NCBI RefSeq assembly: GCF_011801145.1
Contig: NZ_CP046172.1
Coordinates: 3,844,001-3,908,000 of the forward strand
Origin: Nocardia arthritidis
Lineage (GTDB): Bacteria > Actinomycetota > Actinomycetes > Mycobacteriales > Mycobacteriaceae
Reading direction: 5' to 3'
DNA length: 64,000 nt
The notes under the pieces: model-generated
What the model was told of the DNA's origin: nothing
Seen by the model: only the letters and a program-made list of their open reading frames with translations
Databases searched by the model: none
Part shown: positions 18,383-28,362 of the stretch, piece after piece
Numbering within the stretch: position 1 is the stretch's first letter
How the letters are laid out: each line of letters opens with the position of its first letter
Position numbers and translations under genes: made by a program

Positions 18383-19351
18383 GTGACGACAGCCGACGCG
18401 GCGGAGCCGCCGATGGGTGCTGGGGCGCAGCCGCTTATGGGCCCGCGAGGTCCGTACTCGGCCGCCGCGGCGGAAGCAGCCGTGTGGTCCGGGGCGGATC
18501 TGCCGGACGACGCGACACTCGGTCCGACGGGGCGCCCGCTGCGCCTGGTACCCGACCCGGCGCCGGTCCAGTCGCACGGCAATGCCCAGATCATCGCCAT
18601 GTGCAACCAGAAGGGCGGGGTCGGCAAGACCACCTCGACCATCAATCTCGGCGCCGCGCTCGCCGAATACGGCAGGCGGGTGCTGCTGGTGGACCTCGAT
18701 CCGCAGGGCGCGCTGTCCGCGGGATTGGGTGTGGCGCACCACGATCTGGAATTCACCGTGCACAATTTGCTCATCGGCTCCAAGGTCGGCATCAACGACG
18801 TGCTGATGCACACCCGGGTCGAGGGCATGGATCTGCTGCCGAGCAATATCGATCTATCGGCCGCGGAGATCCAGCTGGTCAACGAGGTCGGGCGGGAACA
18901 GTCGCTCGGCCGCGCGCTCGCGCCCATCCGCGACAACTACGATTATGTCCTCATCGACTGCCAGCCCTCGCTCGGTCTGCTCACGGTGAACGCACTCGCG
19001 TGTTCGGACGGCGTGATCATTCCGATGGAATGCGAATACTTTTCGCTGCGCGGCCTCGCCCTGCTCAACGACACCGTGGAGAAGGTGCGGGACCGGTTGA
19101 ATCCCCGACTGAGCCTGTACGGCATCGTTGTCACCATGTTCGATGCGCGCCTACTACATTCCCGGCAGGTCATGGCGCGGGTTGTCGAGGTATTCGGTGA
19201 CCTGGTCTACGATTCGGCGATCTCGCGGACCGTCCGATTCCCCGATGCCAGCGTCGCCGGTGAACCCATCACCACCTGGGCCCCCAAATCCAGTGGAGCC
19301 GAACAATATCGGTCGATGGCGCGGGAAGTCATCTACCGGTCCGGCCGGTGA
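18383..19351 (+). CDS. ParA/Soj family ATPase
   Basis: GTG start preceded by AAGGAG; 322 residues. A disordered N-terminal ~65 residues is followed by the deviant Walker A motif QKGGVGKTTST (P-loop about 76-84), LLVDLDPQGAL (Walker A') and LIDCQPSLGLL (Walker B). ParA ATPases move cargo along the nucleoid. This copy sits in the xerD-parA-scpA-scpB order typical of actinobacteria and is not next to a parB, so it is the ScpAB-associated ParA rather than the oriC one. Its stop overlaps the scpA start. Confidence 0.92.
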   Translation: MTTADAAEPPMGAGAQPLMGPRGPYSAAAAEAAVWSGADLPDDATLGPTGRPLRLVPDPAPVQSHGNAQIIAMCNQKGGVGKTTSTINLGAALAEYGRRVLLVDLDPQGALSAGLGVAHHDLEFTVHNLLIGSKVGINDVLMHTRVEGMDLLPSNIDLSAAEIQLVNEVGREQSLGRALAPIRDNYDYVLIDCQPSLGLLTVNALACSDGVIIPMECEYFSLRGLALLNDTVEKVRDRLNPRLSLYGIVVTMFDARLLHSRQVMARVVEVFGDLVYDSAISRTVRFPDASVAGEPITTWAPKSSGAEQYRSMAREVIYRSGR

Positions 19352-20301
19352 CCGGGCCTGCCCCATCCGCACGACAGTCGACAACGGAAACCATCGGTAC
19401 CGAACCTGCTGTCGTGCAGGGTGATACCGCCGTGTCCGCCGAACCGGTTGCGGCGGAACAGGAGTCGCAGCCGCCATCCGGATTCCAGCTGCGCCTGAGC
19501 AACTTTCAGGGACCGTTCGACCTGCTGCTGCAGTTGATCAGCTCGCGCAAGCTGGACGTCACCGAGATCGCGCTGCACAAGGTGACCGACGAATTCATCG
19601 CCTACACCAAGGCATTGACCGCGAGCCTGGCCGACGAGCACAAATTGCGCGCGGACAAGATCCTGGATCAGACCACCGAATTCCTGGTGGTGGCGGCCAC
19701 GCTGCTGGATCTGAAGGCGGCGCGGCTGCTGCCCTCCGGCGAGGTGACCGACGCCGAGGACCTCGAGCTGCTGGAGGCGCGCGACCTGCTCTTCGCCCGG
19801 CTGCTGCAATACCGGGCGTTCAAGCAGGTCGCCGAGTTGCTCGGCGAATTGGAGGCGGTGGCGCTGCGGCGTTATCCGCGCGCGGTGGGGTTGGAGGAGC
19901 GTTACCTCGGCCTGCTGCCGGAGGTTACCCTTGGGGTTGACGCGGCAGGTTTCGCCGATATCGCCGCGGCGGCGTTCCGGCCCCGGCCGGTACGCAAGGT
20001 CGGTCTGGAACACCTGCACGCACATGCCATTTCGATCGCCGAACAGGCCGCGCTGGTGCTGGAACGGTTGAAGCTGCGCGGTCCCGGCGGCTGGACCACC
20101 TTCGGTGAGCTGGTGGCCGACTGCACGATACCGATCGAGATCGTCGCCCGTTTTCTGGCGCTGCTCGAGCTGTACCGCGGCAAGACAATCGAATTCGACC
20201 AGCCCGATCCGCTCGGGCCGCTGTCGATCAGCTGGATCGGGGATCCGGAGAACGGGGCGGCGCACACACCGGCATTGACCATCGAGGAGGACTACGGGTG
20301 A
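19348..20301 (+). CDS. scpA: Segregation and condensation protein ScpA
   Basis: GTG at 19348 overlaps the parA stop (GTGA). After a nonconserved N-terminal ~45 residues, the kleisin N-domain begins at FQLRLSNFQGPFDLLLQLI, the family signature, followed by KLDVTEIALHKVTDEFIAY. The C-terminal winged-helix region includes VVARFLALLELYRGKTIEFDQ-type residues (read IVARFLALLELYRGK). ScpA bridges the SMC heads and binds ScpB. Length 317 is slightly above the usual because of the N-terminal extension. Translationally coupled to scpB through a GTGA overlap at 20298-20301. Confidence 0.94.
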   Translation: MTGPAPSARQSTTETIGTEPAVVQGDTAVSAEPVAAEQESQPPSGFQLRLSNFQGPFDLLLQLISSRKLDVTEIALHKVTDEFIAYTKALTASLADEHKLRADKILDQTTEFLVVAATLLDLKAARLLPSGEVTDAEDLELLEARDLLFARLLQYRAFKQVAELLGELEAVALRRYPRAVGLEERYLGLLPEVTLGVDAAGFADIAAAAFRPRPVRKVGLEHLHAHAISIAEQAALVLERLKLRGPGGWTTFGELVADCTIPIEIVARFLALLELYRGKTIEFDQPDPLGPLSISWIGDPENGAAHTPALTIEEDYG

Positions 20302-21800
20302 ACGAGTTCAGCGGGCGGACGGAGGAATCCGCGGACTCCTCCGTCGATGCCGACACCGCCGTTCCCGTGGACGCAGCCTCGGTCGATACTCCCGCTCGCC
20401 GGGTAGATGTCGCTGCGGCGATCGCTGCTGCGGCTCGGGCTGACGCTGCGACCTCTGGCGATGCCGGTGCCTCTGGCGATGCTGCGGTGTCTGGCGATGT
20501 CGATACCTCTGTTGATAAGTCGGCCCCGGTGGATGCCTCTGCTCCGGTCGATGTCGCCGCCGCAATTGCCGCCGCGGCTCGGGCTGATGCTGCTGCGTCA
20601 GCCGATGCCGCGATCTCTGGCGATGCCGCGGTGTCTGGCGATGTCGATGCCTCCGTTGACATGTCGGCCTCGGCGGATGTCTCTGCTCCGGTCGATGTCG
20701 CCGCTGCGATCGCGGCTGCGGCTCGGGCTGATGCGGCTGCGTCGTCCGCTGCCGCGACCTCGGTCGACGCCGAAACCTCTACCGGTACTTCGGCCCTGGC
20801 GGATGCTGTCGCCTCAGACGATGCTGGTTCGGTTGATGCCGGCGCGACTGCTACTGCGGCCGATGTTGTCGCCCCGGGTGCTGCGGCGATCCCGGCCAGT
20901 GGCAAAACCCCTATCCGTACTTCGGGTCTGGAGGGTGCATCCGCCTCGGTCGATGCCGAGATCACGGTTGATGCCGACACTTCTACCGGTACTTCAGCTC
21001 CACCCGATGCCGCCGACTCGGCCGATACCGCCGACTTGGGCGATGCCACCGACTCGCCCGATGCTGTCGTGTCGGCGAATGCGGGGCGGGCGACCGATGC
21101 GGATCTCGTTGATCTCGATCACACCGGCGATGAAGACGCCGCTTCCGACGACGAGGTGGCGGAACTCACGCCCGAACCGCTCGGGGATGCCGAGTTCCGC
21201 GCGGCATTGGAGGCGATGTTGCTTGTCGTCGACGCTCCGGCCCCGGTAGATCAGCTGGCTGCGGCGTTGGCGGATACCGCGCTGCGGGTGGAGACGGCGC
21301 TGCGCGCGATGTCGGCGGAGCTGTCGGAGCGGGGCAGCGGGATCGATCTGCGTTTCGTCGGTGACGGCTGGCGCTTCTATACTCGCAGCGAGTACGCGCC
21401 GTATGTGGAACGGATGCTGCTCGACGGCTCGCGGTCGAAATTGACGCGGGCGGCTCTGGAAACGCTGGCGGTGATTGCCTACCGCCAGCCGGTGACCCGG
21501 ACCAGGGTCAGCGCGGTGCGTGGCGTTAATGTCGACGGTGTGATGCGGACCCTGCTGGCCAGGGGCTTGATCGCCGAGGCCGGGGCAGACCCGGAAACCA
21601 ACGGGACGCTTTACTGCACCACCGAACTGTTCTTGGAACGGATCGGGTTGGCGTCGGTGAGCGACCTGCCACCGTTGGCGCCGCTGCTGCCCGGCGTCGA
21701 CCTGATCGATGAGATCAACGAGAGCCTGGATACGGACCCCCGTTACACCAGGCTGAGGAAACCCGCCGAGACCGACCTGGATCTCGGCGCCGAGGATTAG
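20298..21800 (+). CDS. scpB: ScpB with very long Ala/Asp/Ser-rich N-terminal repeat extension
   Basis: GTG at 20298 overlaps the scpA stop. The conserved ScpB part is only the C-terminal ~200 residues (from about 295: LGDAEFRAALEAMLLVVDAPA, then LTRAALETLAVIAYRQPVTRTRVSAVRGVNVDGV). It consists of the tandem winged helices that bind ScpA. The preceding ~290 residues are low-complexity Ala/Asp/Ser/Val with a repeated 48-residue block (see repeat entry). Typical ScpB has 180-260 residues, so this is about twice normal. A shorter start further in is possible, but the GTGA coupling and sustained codon periodicity favour the long form. Confidence 0.9.
   Translation: MNEFSGRTEESADSSVDADTAVPVDAASVDTPARRVDVAAAIAAAARADAATSGDAGASGDAAVSGDVDTSVDKSAPVDASAPVDVAAAIAAAARADAAASADAAISGDAAVSGDVDASVDMSASADVSAPVDVAAAIAAAARADAAASSAAATSVDAETSTGTSALADAVASDDAGSVDAGATATAADVVAPGAAAIPASGKTPIRTSGLEGASASVDAEITVDADTSTGTSAPPDAADSADTADLGDATDSPDAVVSANAGRATDADLVDLDHTGDEDAASDDEVAELTPEPLGDAEFRAALEAMLLVVDAPAPVDQLAAALADTALRVETALRAMSAELSERGSGIDLRFVGDGWRFYTRSEYAPYVERMLLDGSRSKLTRAALETLAVIAYRQPVTRTRVSAVRGVNVDGVMRTLLARGLIAEAGADPETNGTLYCTTELFLERIGLASVSDLPPLAPLLPGVDLIDEINESLDTDPRYTRLRKPAETDLDLGAED
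20403..20740 (+). repeat. In-frame 144-bp tandem repeat in scpB
   Basis: The block beginning GTxGATGTCGC and encoding VDVAAAIAAAARADAA starts at 20403, 20547 and 20691, exactly 144 bases (48 codons) apart each time. Units 1 and 2 also share the following GDAAVSGDVD...SAPVD stretch. Unit 3 diverges after the first ~16 codons. Exact codon spacing keeps the frame open and indicates expansion by slippage or unequal recombination. Confidence 0.85.
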
Positions 21801-21805
21801 GACAG

Positions 21806-22987
21806 ATGAATACTTCCGCTCGCCGAGATGGCACACCGGATCGTAGAAATAGAGGCGACCAGCCCGCACGGGGTGGCGCCGGCCGCACCGCGGGCACCAG
21901 CCGCGGCGCCCGTGCGGCACAGCGGGGGAGCTCCGAACGCGGCATCCCGGATCGGCAGCGCGACGGCGCGCCACGCCGGGGAGCCGGTGCCCGTGGTACC
22001 GGCTATGGTGCGGGAAGTGCCGCACCGCAACGGAATTCGCAACGCAAAGCGGAACCCGGGCGTAAGCAGGAGCCGGGGACCCAGCGCCGCACCGAATCCG
22101 CGACGGCCGGTAAGCCGGTCGGCAAGAAAACCAAGAACGCCAAGCCGCAGCGGCAGTCCCAGCAACCGACGTTGCTGAGCAACGCCAAACCGGCCCGCCG
22201 CCAGCACGTCGACGCGCCCGCCGAGGGCGGCCACACCAAGCTGCCGTGGGGTGAGGGCGAACGGCTGCAGAAGGTGCTGGCCAAGGCGGGTGTCGCCTCG
22301 CGCCGCGCCGCCGAGGAGCTGATCGCCGCGGGCCGCGTCGAGGTGGACGGTGCGATCGTCACCGAACAGGGGCTGCGGATCGATCCGCAGCATGCGGTGG
22401 TCCGGGTGGACGGCACCCGCGTCATGGTCCGCGAGGAACTGGTGCACCTGGCGCTGAACAAGCCGAAGGGCTGGCAGTCCACCATGTCCGACGATCTCGG
22501 CAGGCCGTGCGTCGGCGATATCGTCGCCGAACGCATCGCCGCGGGCCAGCGCCTGTTCCATGTCGGCAGGCTGGACGCCGATACCGAGGGGCTGCTGCTG
22601 CTCACCAACGACGGCGATCTCGCGCACCGGCTGATGCACCCCTCGTACGAGGTGTCCAAGACCTATCTCGCGACGGTCAACGGTGAGGTCAACGCCAAGA
22701 TCACCGGTAAGCGCCTGCGCGACGGCATCGAACTGGAGGACGGTCCGGCGAAGGTGGACCGGTTCCAGGTGCTGGAGTTGGGCGAGGGACGTTCTCTGGT
22801 CAAGATCGTGTTGCACGAAGGGCGCAAGCACATCGTGCGGCGGCTGCTCGACGCGGTCGGCCATCCGGTGACCCGGCTGGTACGCACGCATATCGGGCCG
22901 GTCGCGCTCGGCGATCAGCGTCCGGGCACGCTGCGGGTGCTCGGCCGCGATGAAATCGGCAAACTGTATGAGGCGGTGTCGTTGTGA
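21806..22987 (+). CDS. rluB: Pseudouridine synthase RluB-like with basic N-terminal extension
   Basis: ATG at 21806, five bases after scpB; 393 residues. Residues 1-145 are Arg/Gly/Lys/Gln-rich and probably disordered, an RNA-binding tail. Next come an S4 domain ([21 protein letters not shown]) and the RsuA/RluB catalytic domain with [19 protein letters not shown], where the first Asp is the catalytic residue. It also has [18 protein letters not shown]. The family modifies uridine in 23S rRNA helix 80-93. Its end overlaps cmk by four bases (ATGA/GTGA style). Confidence 0.92.
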   Translation: MNTSARRDGTPDRRNRGDQPARGGAGRTAGTSRGARAAQRGSSERGIPDRQRDGAPRRGAGARGTGYGAGSAAPQRNSQRKAEPGRKQEPGTQRRTESATAGKPVGKKTKNAKPQRQSQQPTLLSNAKPARRQHVDAPAEGGHTKLPWGEGERLQKVLAKAGVASRRAAEELIAAGRVEVDGAIVTEQGLRIDPQHAVVRVDGTRVMVREELVHLALNKPKGWQSTMSDDLGRPCVGDIVAERIAAGQRLFHVGRLDADTEGLLLLTNDGDLAHRLMHPSYEVSKTYLATVNGEVNAKITGKRLRDGIELEDGPAKVDRFQVLELGEGRSLVKIVLHEGRKHIVRRLLDAVGHPVTRLVRTHIGPVALGDQRPGTLRVLGRDEIGKLYEAVSL

Positions 22988-23721
22988 ACGGTGTGGAGAT
23001 TCCGGTCCGGGCCGAGCGGCTGTCGGGCACGTCGCCGCTGGTCGTCGCGATGGACGGGCCGTCGGGGACCGGTAAGTCGAGCGTGTCGCGGCGGTTGGCC
23101 ACCCGGCTGGGCGCCCGCTATCTGGACACGGGAGCCATGTATCGGGTCGCCACCCTGCGCGTGCTGCGCGCGGGCATCGAGCTGACCGATTCGGCCGCCA
23201 TCGCCGCGGCGGTGAAGGAGCTGCCGCTGCGCATCGGCACCGATCCGCGGCGCGAGCTGATCGAGCTCGACGGTGTCGACGTGTCGGCGGAGATCCGCGG
23301 TGACGCGGTGACCAAGGCGGTGTCCGCGGTATCGGCGGTGCCCGAGGTGCGCGAACTGCTCGTCGACCTGCAGCGCGAGATCGCGCTGGTGGCGCAGCGG
23401 ATCGTGGTCGAGGGCCGCGATATCGGCACCGTCGTGCTGCCCGACGCGGACGCCAAGATCTATCTGACCGCCTCGGCCGAGGCGCGGGCGCATCGGCGTA
23501 ATCAGCAGAACATCGCCGAGGGGCGCGGTGACGACTACGCGGCGGTGCTCGCCGACGTGCAGCGCCGCGACACCCTCGATTCCACCCGCAAGGTGTCGCC
23601 GCTGCGGCCCGCCGCGGACGCGGTGCTGGTCGACACCAGTGAAATGAATATGGACGAGGTCATCGACGAGTTGTATCGCGTTGTGGCGCAGCAGGTTTCG
23701 GCCGGAGAGGGGCGGTCGTGA
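22984..23721 (+). CDS. cmk: Cytidylate kinase
   Basis: GTG at 22984 overlaps the rluB stop. 245 residues with P-loop GPSGTGKSS (25-33), [10 protein letters not shown] and the [27 protein letters not shown] region (read [15 protein letters not shown]). It phosphorylates CMP and dCMP with ATP. The extended CMP-binding domain places it in the bacterial Cmk family. The gene order scpB-rluB-cmk-der is the conserved actinobacterial order. The stop overlaps der (GTGA, 23718-23721), suggesting coupled translation. Confidence 0.95.
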   Translation: MNGVEIPVRAERLSGTSPLVVAMDGPSGTGKSSVSRRLATRLGARYLDTGAMYRVATLRVLRAGIELTDSAAIAAAVKELPLRIGTDPRRELIELDGVDVSAEIRGDAVTKAVSAVSAVPEVRELLVDLQREIALVAQRIVVEGRDIGTVVLPDADAKIYLTASAEARAHRRNQQNIAEGRGDDYAAVLADVQRRDTLDSTRKVSPLRPAADAVLVDTSEMNMDEVIDELYRVVAQQVSAGEGRS

Positions 23722-25139
23722 CGGAAGACGTGCTTGCGGGCGACGGTATCTGGAGCGACGAATCCGATTGGGAGATCGTCGATCTGGCGGGTGAGCCGGA
23801 GGACGAGGAACAGCTCGCCATGCCGACCCTCGCCGTGGTCGGCCGCCCGAATGTCGGCAAATCGACGCTGGTGAACCGCATTCTGGGGCGGCGCGAGGCC
23901 GTCGTAGAGGACATTCCCGGCGTCACCAGGGACCGCGTCTCGTACGAGGCGCTCTGGGCGGGCCGCCGCTTCTGGGTTCAGGACACCGGCGGCTGGGAGC
24001 CTGATGCCAAGGGCCTGCAGCAGTCGGTGGCGCGGCAGGCCGAGCTGGCGATGGAAACCGCGGATGCGATCGTGCTGGTGGTGGACGCGGTCGTCGGCGC
24101 GACCGCGACCGACGAGGCGGCGGTGAAGAAGCTGCGCCGCTCCAAGATTCCGGTGATCCTGGTCGCCAACAAGGTCGACGATCAGCGCATCGAGGCCGAT
24201 GCGGCGGCGCTGTGGTCGCTCGGGCTCGGCGAGCCGAGGATGGTCAGCGCCGCGCACGGCCGCGGCACCGGCGACCTGCTCGACGACATACTCGCGGTGC
24301 TGCCCGAGACCCCACGCGAGGGTTCCGGCGGCCTCGGCGGCCCACGCCGCGTCGCGCTGGTCGGCAAGCCGAACGTCGGCAAATCCAGTCTGCTGAACAA
24401 GCTTTCGGGCGATGAGCGTTCGGTGGTGCACGATGTGGCGGGCACCACCGTGGATCCGGTGGACTCGCTCGTCGAATTGGGCGGCAAGATCTGGAAATTC
24501 GTGGACACCGCGGGCCTGCGCCGAAAGGTGGCCAATGCCAGCGGGACCGAGTTCTACGCCTCGCTGCGCACCAAATCGGCGCTGGAGGCCTCCGAGGTGG
24601 CGATCATGCTGATCGACGCCTCGCAGCCGATCACCGAACAGGATCTGCGGGTGATCAGCCTGGTCGCCGATTCCGGCCGGGCGCTGGTGCTGGCCTTCAA
24701 CAAGTGGGATCTGGTCGACGAGGACCGCCGGCTCCAGTTGGAGAAGGAGGTGGACCGGGAACTGGTCCGGGTGCCGTGGGCGCAGCGGGTCAATATTTCC
24801 GCGCACACCGGGCGCGCCGTCCAAAAGCTGGTTCCCGCAATGGAAACCGCGCTGGAGTCGTGGGATAAGCGGATTCCGACCGGCCGGCTGAACACCTGGC
24901 TCAAAGAGGTGGTCGCGGCCACGCCGCCGCCGATGCGCGGCGGCAGGCTGCCCCGCATCCTGTTCGCCACCCAGGCCACCACCCGCCCGCCGACGTTCGT
25001 GCTGTTCACCACCGGCTTCCTGGAGGCGGGCTACCGCAGGTTCCTGGAGCGGCGGCTGCGCGAGGAGTTCGGCTTCGACGGGTCGCCGGTGCGGATCTCG
25101 GTGCGCGTGCGCGAAAAGCGGGACCGCACCAAGAAATAA
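23718..25139 (+). CDS. der: Ribosome biogenesis GTPase Der (EngA)
   Basis: 473 residues, two consecutive GTPase domains followed by a KH-like domain. G1 motifs are GRPNVGKST (42-50) and GKPNVGKSS (216-224). DTGGWE and DTAGLR give the two G3 motifs; NKVD and NKWD give the G4 motifs. The KH-like domain includes [21 protein letters not shown]. Der acts in 50S subunit assembly. The short N-terminal extension before domain 1 is usual in actinobacteria. A strong hairpin terminator follows at 25146-25181, closing the long parA-to-der run. Confidence 0.96.
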   Translation: MTEDVLAGDGIWSDESDWEIVDLAGEPEDEEQLAMPTLAVVGRPNVGKSTLVNRILGRREAVVEDIPGVTRDRVSYEALWAGRRFWVQDTGGWEPDAKGLQQSVARQAELAMETADAIVLVVDAVVGATATDEAAVKKLRRSKIPVILVANKVDDQRIEADAAALWSLGLGEPRMVSAAHGRGTGDLLDDILAVLPETPREGSGGLGGPRRVALVGKPNVGKSSLLNKLSGDERSVVHDVAGTTVDPVDSLVELGGKIWKFVDTAGLRRKVANASGTEFYASLRTKSALEASEVAIMLIDASQPITEQDLRVISLVADSGRALVLAFNKWDLVDEDRRLQLEKEVDRELVRVPWAQRVNISAHTGRAVQKLVPAMETALESWDKRIPTGRLNTWLKEVVAATPPPMRGGRLPRILFATQATTRPPTFVLFTTGFLEAGYRRFLERRLREEFGFDGSPVRISVRVREKRDRTKK

Positions 25140-25145
25140 CGCGAT

Positions 25146-25181
25146 GAAATCGGGGTCGGCCAGCCGGTCGGCCCCGATTTC
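25146..25181. terminator. Bidirectional hairpin terminator between der and the LLM-type gene
   Basis: The arms GAAATCGGGGTCGGCC (25146-25161) and GGTCGGCCCCGATTTC (25166-25181) form a 16-bp stem with two G-T wobbles and a four-base AGCC loop. A short T run (CGTTTG) follows on the plus strand, and the ATGAAAT side serves the minus strand. It lies between two convergent genes and is the clearest terminator in the window. Confidence 0.85.
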
Positions 25182-25190
25182 GTTTGCGGC

Positions 25191-26063
25191 TCAACGGAGC
25201 CGGTCGATCACCTCGGCGAAGTCGGCCATGGCGGTGGCGGGCACGACGAAGTGGGTCAGATGATATTTCCGCCGATAGCACTCGAGTGTTCCGGCGATGT
25301 CGTCGGGCGAACCGTGTAGGACGCCGGGCAGGGCCAGCAGTTCGTCGTCGGACAGGCCGGGGGCGAACATGCGCTGCGTCGTCAGGTCGGGCATGCCTTT
25401 GCCGTCCAAATGCACTGTCATGATGGTCAATCCGAGTTCCAGTTGCTCGATCGGACGTCCGGCCGCGGCGCGGATGAATTCGATGCGATCGGCGAGCGCC
25501 CGCTCGACGGCCTCCTCGGTGACCGGGCGTTCGGTCACATCCACCCCGGCCAGCGAGATGATGTCGGCGTTGGCGGCCGCCATCGCGAGCAGCCGATCGC
25601 CGCGGCAGGCGACGAGAATCGGCGGAGCGGGCTGTTGCAGCACCGGCGGATTCCCGGTCGCGAACCGCCGCCGCAGCTCGGTTATCGTGCGCTCGACATG
25701 CGCGATCCGTTGACCGGCGGGCGGGAACGGCAGCTCGGCATCGGCGAATTCGTCTTGTGCCCAACCGGTTCCGAGCCCGAGCTCGAGGCGTCCCCCGGTC
25801 GGCAGGTCGGTGCTCGATACGTCGCGGGCCAGCAACGCTGGTTTGTAGAAACCTGTGTTGAGTACGAATGTGCCCAGCCGCGGCCGGGTGGTCACGGCGG
25901 CCAGCGCGGTCAATGCCGGGAACGGCGCGGCCATTCCGAGATGGTCCGACACCATGATCACGTCGTAGCCGAGGTCTTCCGCCGCTCGGGCCTGGTGCTG
26001 CCAGTCGGACATCGACGCGTCGGCGGATAATCCGATGCCGAAGCGAAATGGTCTGTCGCTCAA
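25191..26063 (-). CDS. LLM-class (luciferase-like, probably F420-dependent) oxidoreductase
   Basis: I start at TTG 26063 because AGGAGG lies seven bases upstream and the family-typical RPFRFGIGLS begins there; 290 residues. The family markers are QARAAEDLGYDVIMVSDHLG, LGTFVLNTGFYKPALLARDVSSTD and RLELGLGTGWAQDEF. Such TIM-barrel enzymes use F420 (or FMN) to oxidise or reduce small molecules; the cofactor choice is inferred from the actinobacterial subfamily. The NmrA-like gene lies 44 bases upstream on the same strand, so the two may form one operon. Confidence 0.87.
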   Translation of the reverse strand: MSDRPFRFGIGLSADASMSDWQHQARAAEDLGYDVIMVSDHLGMAAPFPALTALAAVTTRPRLGTFVLNTGFYKPALLARDVSSTDLPTGGRLELGLGTGWAQDEFADAELPFPPAGQRIAHVERTITELRRRFATGNPPVLQQPAPPILVACRGDRLLAMAAANADIISLAGVDVTERPVTEEAVERALADRIEFIRAAAGRPIEQLELGLTIMTVHLDGKGMPDLTTQRMFAPGLSDDELLALPGVLHGSPDDIAGTLECYRRKYHLTHFVVPATAMADFAEVIDRLR

Positions 26064-26106
26064 TGTGATTCCTCCTACTGCTGAGTTCAGTGGATCCTGT
26101 TTCGGC

Positions 26107-26943
26107 TCAGCGGAATTCGGCGCGGTGGTCGAGCACCCACTGGTGCAACGTGCGCGGCGGGTGGCCGATGATGTCGGCGACGGTGCTGGTCGGAATCTGT
26201 TGCGGGCCGGTGCGCATCGCGTCGAAACCATCGAGCAGCACATCGACATAGGAGTCCGGGAAGTCCGGATCGGCGAGCATGCGTTCGCGTTCCTCGGCGC
26301 GGGTGAGCTCCACCCAGCGCAGCGGTCTGCCCAGCGCCTCGCCGATCACCCGCACCTGCTCGGCTCTGGTCAGCACCTGCGGGCCGGTCATCGTGTATGT
26401 GGCTCCGGCATGGCCGGATTCGGTGAGCGCGTGCCGTGCGACGGCGGCCATATCCGCCTCGTGGATCGGGCACATCGGCAAATCGCCGTGGCTGCCGCGC
26501 ACGATATCGCCCGCGCGGATCTGGTCGGCCCACCACAGCGTGTTGACGGCGAACATGGTGGGTTGCAGCACAACGGATTCGATGCCGAGGCCGTGCACGA
26601 GGCGCAGCTGTTCGGTATACGGCAGATCCGGGACGCCGCCGGTGCCGAGGAAGACCAGGCGGCGGGCGCGTTCGGCGATGATGTCGAGCGCCTTCGGAAA
26701 TTGCGCGCCGGTGTGCAGCGGCCACAGCAGGAACACCGCGTCGACGTCGCGGACGCAAGCGCGCAGCGTATCCGGCTCGGCCAGATCGGCGTGAACCACC
26801 TGGACCTGGGTCGGGAATTCGGCGGTAGCCGGATCGCGGGTGGCGGCGCGGACGCCGTGGCCCGCGTCGAGCAGCTGGTGGACGAGTTGGGTGCCGACGT
26901 TGCCGGTCGCGGCCAGGACGAGGATATTCGGGTCGTTGCTCAT
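26107..26943 (-). CDS. NmrA/SDR-like NAD(P)-binding protein
   Basis: 278 residues with an N-terminal Rossmann motif ILVLAATGNVGTQLVHQLL (GxxGxxG). The pattern continues VRAATRDPA, DLAEPDTL, AVFLLWPLHT and YTMTGPQVLTRAEQVRVIGEALGR, typical of the atypical-SDR NmrA/QorB group, which lacks the classic YxxxK. These proteins either sense NADP(H) redox state or reduce quinones. It is divergent from the AsnC-type regulator (85 bases between starts), suggesting that the regulator controls it. Confidence 0.85.
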   Translation of the reverse strand: MSNDPNILVLAATGNVGTQLVHQLLDAGHGVRAATRDPATAEFPTQVQVVHADLAEPDTLRACVRDVDAVFLLWPLHTGAQFPKALDIIAERARRLVFLGTGGVPDLPYTEQLRLVHGLGIESVVLQPTMFAVNTLWWADQIRAGDIVRGSHGDLPMCPIHEADMAAVARHALTESGHAGATYTMTGPQVLTRAEQVRVIGEALGRPLRWVELTRAEERERMLADPDFPDSYVDVLLDGFDAMRTGPQQIPTSTVADIIGHPPRTLHQWVLDHRAEFR

Positions 26944-27028
26944 GGCACGATCATGGTCAGCCGGGCGAATGGGTCCACATAACCGAGGCTATTATTGCTG
27001 GAAACCGTCATCGAATGGAGGATTGTAG

Positions 27029-27979
27029 ATGGATTCCGTCGATCGCGGAATTCTGCACGCCCTGCGGATCGACGGGCGGGTTCCCTTCCGGGCGGTCGGC
27101 GAGGTGCTCGGCATTTCGGAGAACACCGTCGCCCGTCGCTACCGGCGGCTGCGCGCCGAATACGGTATGCGCGTGGTCGGCGCGGTGGACGGCAGCCGAC
27201 TCGGCCACGCGCAGTGGACCATTCGGCTGCGCTGCACACCCGACGCGGCCGAGTCGGTGGCGAAGGCGCTTGCCGCCCGCGACGATACGCATTTCGTCTA
27301 TCTGCTCTCCGGCGGGACCGAGGTGTCGTGCACCGTGCAAACGCGCAGTACCGACGACCAGGAATCGCTACTGCTGCACAAACTTCCGCGCACCAGCCGG
27401 ATCGTCGCGATGTCGGCGCATCTCATCCTGGGCGGGTTCAAGGTGCCGGACCAGTGGCAGGCCCCGGATGTACTGACGCCGGACCAGATCGACCGGCTGC
27501 GTCCGGAGCTCGGCGAAATCACCACTACACCAACGCATTTAGATGATGGCGAGCGCGCGCTGCTGACCGCCCTCAGCCGGGACGGCCGCGGCTCCTATGC
27601 CGAGCTCGCCACCGCCACCGGCTGGTCGGAGGTCACCGTCCGTCGCCGCATGGATATCTTGCGGCGCAGTGGGATTCTGCATTTCCGCCTCGATATCCCC
27701 GCCGCCGCATTCGGATTCGGCACCGAGGCCAGGCTGTGGATCGGCGCACAGCCATCGGCGGTCGCCGAGGTAGGGGCGGAACTGGCCCGGCATCCCGAGG
27801 TGGCCTTCGTCGGATTGACGACGGGCCCGACCAATCTGGTCGCGGCCGTCAACTGCCGCGATGCAGTCGACCTCGGGCGCTATCTCACCGAACGGATCGC
27901 GGGGGTGTCCGGTGTAGCGACCTTGGAATCCGCGCCGATCATTCGCACTGTGAAACGCGTTGGTGCGCTGCTGGTTTGA
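27029..27979 (+). CDS. Lrp/AsnC family regulator with duplicated domains
   Basis: ATG at 27029 with GGAGG (27016-27020). The 316-residue protein is about twice the usual AsnC length. It has two HTH segments (VDRGILHALRIDGRVPFRAVGEVLG at the start and GERALLTALSRDGRGSYAELA near residue 174), each followed by an AsnC ligand-binding (RAM-like) domain. Such tandem forms occur in Actinobacteria. It probably regulates the divergent NmrA/LLM pair. A TATTAT hexamer at 26990-26995 could be its -10 element. Confidence 0.86.
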   Translation: MDSVDRGILHALRIDGRVPFRAVGEVLGISENTVARRYRRLRAEYGMRVVGAVDGSRLGHAQWTIRLRCTPDAAESVAKALAARDDTHFVYLLSGGTEVSCTVQTRSTDDQESLLLHKLPRTSRIVAMSAHLILGGFKVPDQWQAPDVLTPDQIDRLRPELGEITTTPTHLDDGERALLTALSRDGRGSYAELATATGWSEVTVRRRMDILRRSGILHFRLDIPAAAFGFGTEARLWIGAQPSAVAEVGAELARHPEVAFVGLTTGPTNLVAAVNCRDAVDLGRYLTERIAGVSGVATLESAPIIRTVKRVGALLV

Positions 27980-28145
27980 GTTGAGCAGCCGCGTGTTCCA
28001 CTGATGCTGTGGCGAATTCGGCTGCTCCGCACCGAGCTCTCGCGACAACGGCTACCTCGGAGCTGTGCTGGAGTGAGGCCGAGATCAGGCGCCGGATCGC
28101 GGTGAGCCCGCCAGCGTTGCGGGTGAGCTCGGTGCGGCGGTTCGA

Positions 28146-28320
28146 TCACTGCAAGGCCCGGCGCAGCTGGTCGTAGCCGGGTGCGAGGCGGCGCATTCCG
28201 GTGGCGAATGCCGCATCATCCTTGTCGGCCACCGGATATCGCAGTCCGCCGATGATTCTGGACTGTTCGGTCGCGGTTTTCGGTGTGGCCCGCCGCTTGC
28301 AGGTGGGTCGATGCGTCGCC
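28146..28320 (-). pseudogene. Duplicated 3' end of the downstream cysteine-protease-like gene
   Basis: Read on the minus strand, this segment encodes TEQSRIIGGLRYPVADKDD then AAFATGMRRLAPGYDQLRRALQ and a stop, nearly identical to the last ~42 residues of the intact gene at 28363-29262. The DNA match also includes about 20 bases beyond the stop codon (GCTCGGTGxGGCGGTTC) and further coding sequence (GCAGGTGGGTCGATGCGTCG at 28299). The offset is 217 bases on one side and 224 on the other. It has no start of its own and is a decayed tandem copy. The rest of 27980-28145 holds nothing I recognise. Confidence 0.8.
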
Positions 28321-28362
28321 CGGCTCGCCCGCGTTTCGGGCGGGCTCGGTGGGGCGGTTCGG

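Noticed and set aside
20403..20740. Repeat array considered as CRISPR or satellite
   Set aside because: Units are 144 bp, in frame and without spacers, lying inside scpB.
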